From Oasisia sp. SBJ-2009 (Eukaryota; Annelida; Polychaeta; Sabellida; Siboglinidae): 64,000 bases of DNA. The notes under the pieces are model-generated. The model was given only the letters and a program-made list of their open reading frames with translations, did no database searches and was not told the DNA's origin. How positions within the stretch are numbered: position 1 is the stretch's first letter; every line of letters begins with the position of its first letter. Shown here in pieces: positions 63,611 through 64,000 of this stretch. The translations under genes were made by a program, and so were the position numbers. Location: NCBI GenBank assembly GCA_964017155.1, contig OZ024867.1, positions 15,527,500 through 15,591,499 of the forward strand, read 5' to 3'.

Positions 63611-64000
63611 ACCTGGTGTGTAAGACATGGTGTGTAAGACTTGATGTGTAAGACCTGGTGTGTAAGACTTGGTGTGTAAGACATGGTGTGTAATACTTGA
63701 TGTGTAAGACTTGATGTGTACGACATGGTGTGTAAGCCCTGGTGTGTAAGACATGGTGTGTAAGACCTGGTGTGTAAGACATGGTGTGTAAGACTTGGTG
63801 TGTAAGATTTAGTGTGTAAGACATGGTGTTTAAGACATGGTGTGTAAGACATGGTGTGTAAGACTTGGTGTGAAAGACTTGATGTGTAAGACTTGATGTG
63901 TAAGATTTGGTGTGTAAGACTTGGTGTGTAAAACATGGTGTGTAAGACATGGTGTGTAAGACTTGGTGTGAAAGACTTGATGTGTAAGACTTGATGTGTA

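Larger units (their letters stand above)
1..64000. repeat. 14-bp tandem satellite array filling the whole window
   Basis: Every line of the sequence reads as tandem variants of TAAGACATGGTGTG. The commonest alternatives are TAAGACTTGGTGTG, TAAGACTTGATGTG and TAAGACCTGGTGTG. The tgtg end and the taaga start are nearly constant, and most substitutions fall at positions 1-3 and 6-10. The acatgg unit has 5 G to 1 C, so the + strand is strongly G-rich and T-rich over C; GC is about 36-43% depending on unit type. The + strand has a TAA in every unit, so no + frame stays open beyond about 42 bp. The array has no visible edge, so its true length exceeds 64 kb. I see no promoter, terminator, origin, tRNA, rRNA, CRISPR spacer or mobile element. 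Whether it is centromeric, subtelomeric or interstitial cannot be told from sequence. Confidence 0.98.

Noticed and set aside
1..64000. Hundreds of shorter minus-strand open frames
   Set aside because: Their ends simply mark unit variants that create a stop (ttatac, tttaag, gtctaag, actagg, ttagtg, tcaaac). They are useful as markers of duplicated blocks but not as genes.
1..64000. CRISPR array
   Set aside because: The repeats are directly adjacent with no unique spacers and no cas genes.
1..64000. Telomeric repeat
   Set aside because: The TG-rich strand is suggestive, but there is no GGG-based telomere unit, the unit is heterogeneous with a higher-order structure, and no chromosome end is visible.
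1..64000. Simple GT microsatellite
   Set aside because: The gtgtgt run is only six bases long in each unit and is embedded in a stable 14-bp repeat. Length changes of the GT run were seen only at 30,209, 30,823 and their copies.
1..64000. Plasmid or phage origin with iterons
   Set aside because: Iteron clusters have a few to tens of copies next to a replication gene. Here there are thousands of copies and no gene.
1..64000. Mucin-like or silk-like repetitive protein gene
   Set aside because: The peptide is rich in H, T, L, S and V and superficially protein-like, but frame-independence of the peptide, recurrent stops in conserved variants and absence of any exon-like unique sequence argue against it.

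Overview
The window is one uninterrupted tandem array of a 14-bp unit, consensus TAAGACATGGTGTG on the + strand. It enters at base 1 and leaves at base 64,000, about 4,570 units. I found no unique flanking DNA, transposon, RNA gene or credible protein gene, and no stretch of more than a few bases that is not a recognisable variant of the unit. The organism is most likely a eukaryote, probably an animal with a large satellite array, because bacterial and archaeal genomes do not normally carry tens of kilobases of gene-free 14-bp repeat. The sequence itself gives no species.

The main unit types differ at positions 7-10: acatgg, acttgg, acttga and acctgg. Rarer types (for example ttatac, tatgac, tacgac, taagcc, taactc, taacac, taggac, aaagac, tcaaac, actcgg, acattg, gatgag) recur in fixed order. 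They act as barcodes that reveal a second level of structure: long blocks copied head to tail, mostly by whole numbers of units. Clear tandem pairs have offsets of 1,330 bp (285-2,944), 3,248 bp (2,090-8,555), 1,876 bp (9,421-12,016), 2,016 bp (15,575-19,606), 3,216 bp (28,400-34,835), 280 bp (39,478-39,994), 2,954 bp (42,653-48,560), 1,848 bp (46,350-51,335), 1,022 bp (54,850-56,895) and 168 bp (63,275-63,610). Non-adjacent copies also exist, such as 110-1,620 with 12,038-13,548, 8,585-10,435 with 20,358-22,222, and 40,550-44,238 with 51,470-55,158.

The left part (to about 23.7 kb) and the right part carry different diagnostic variants. A left-type island lies at about 35.4-36.7 kb. The 14-bp register is broken at only nine units, eight of them between 30.1 and 34.9 kb. 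Block boundaries were read by eye and are good to about one to three units.

The minus strand of the basic unit has no stop codon, and 14 is not a multiple of 3, so all three minus frames encode the same 14-residue peptide repeat. This yields spurious open frames of up to 1,948 codons. I do not annotate any as genes. I found no previously undescribed gene system; what is notable is the duplication history of the array.
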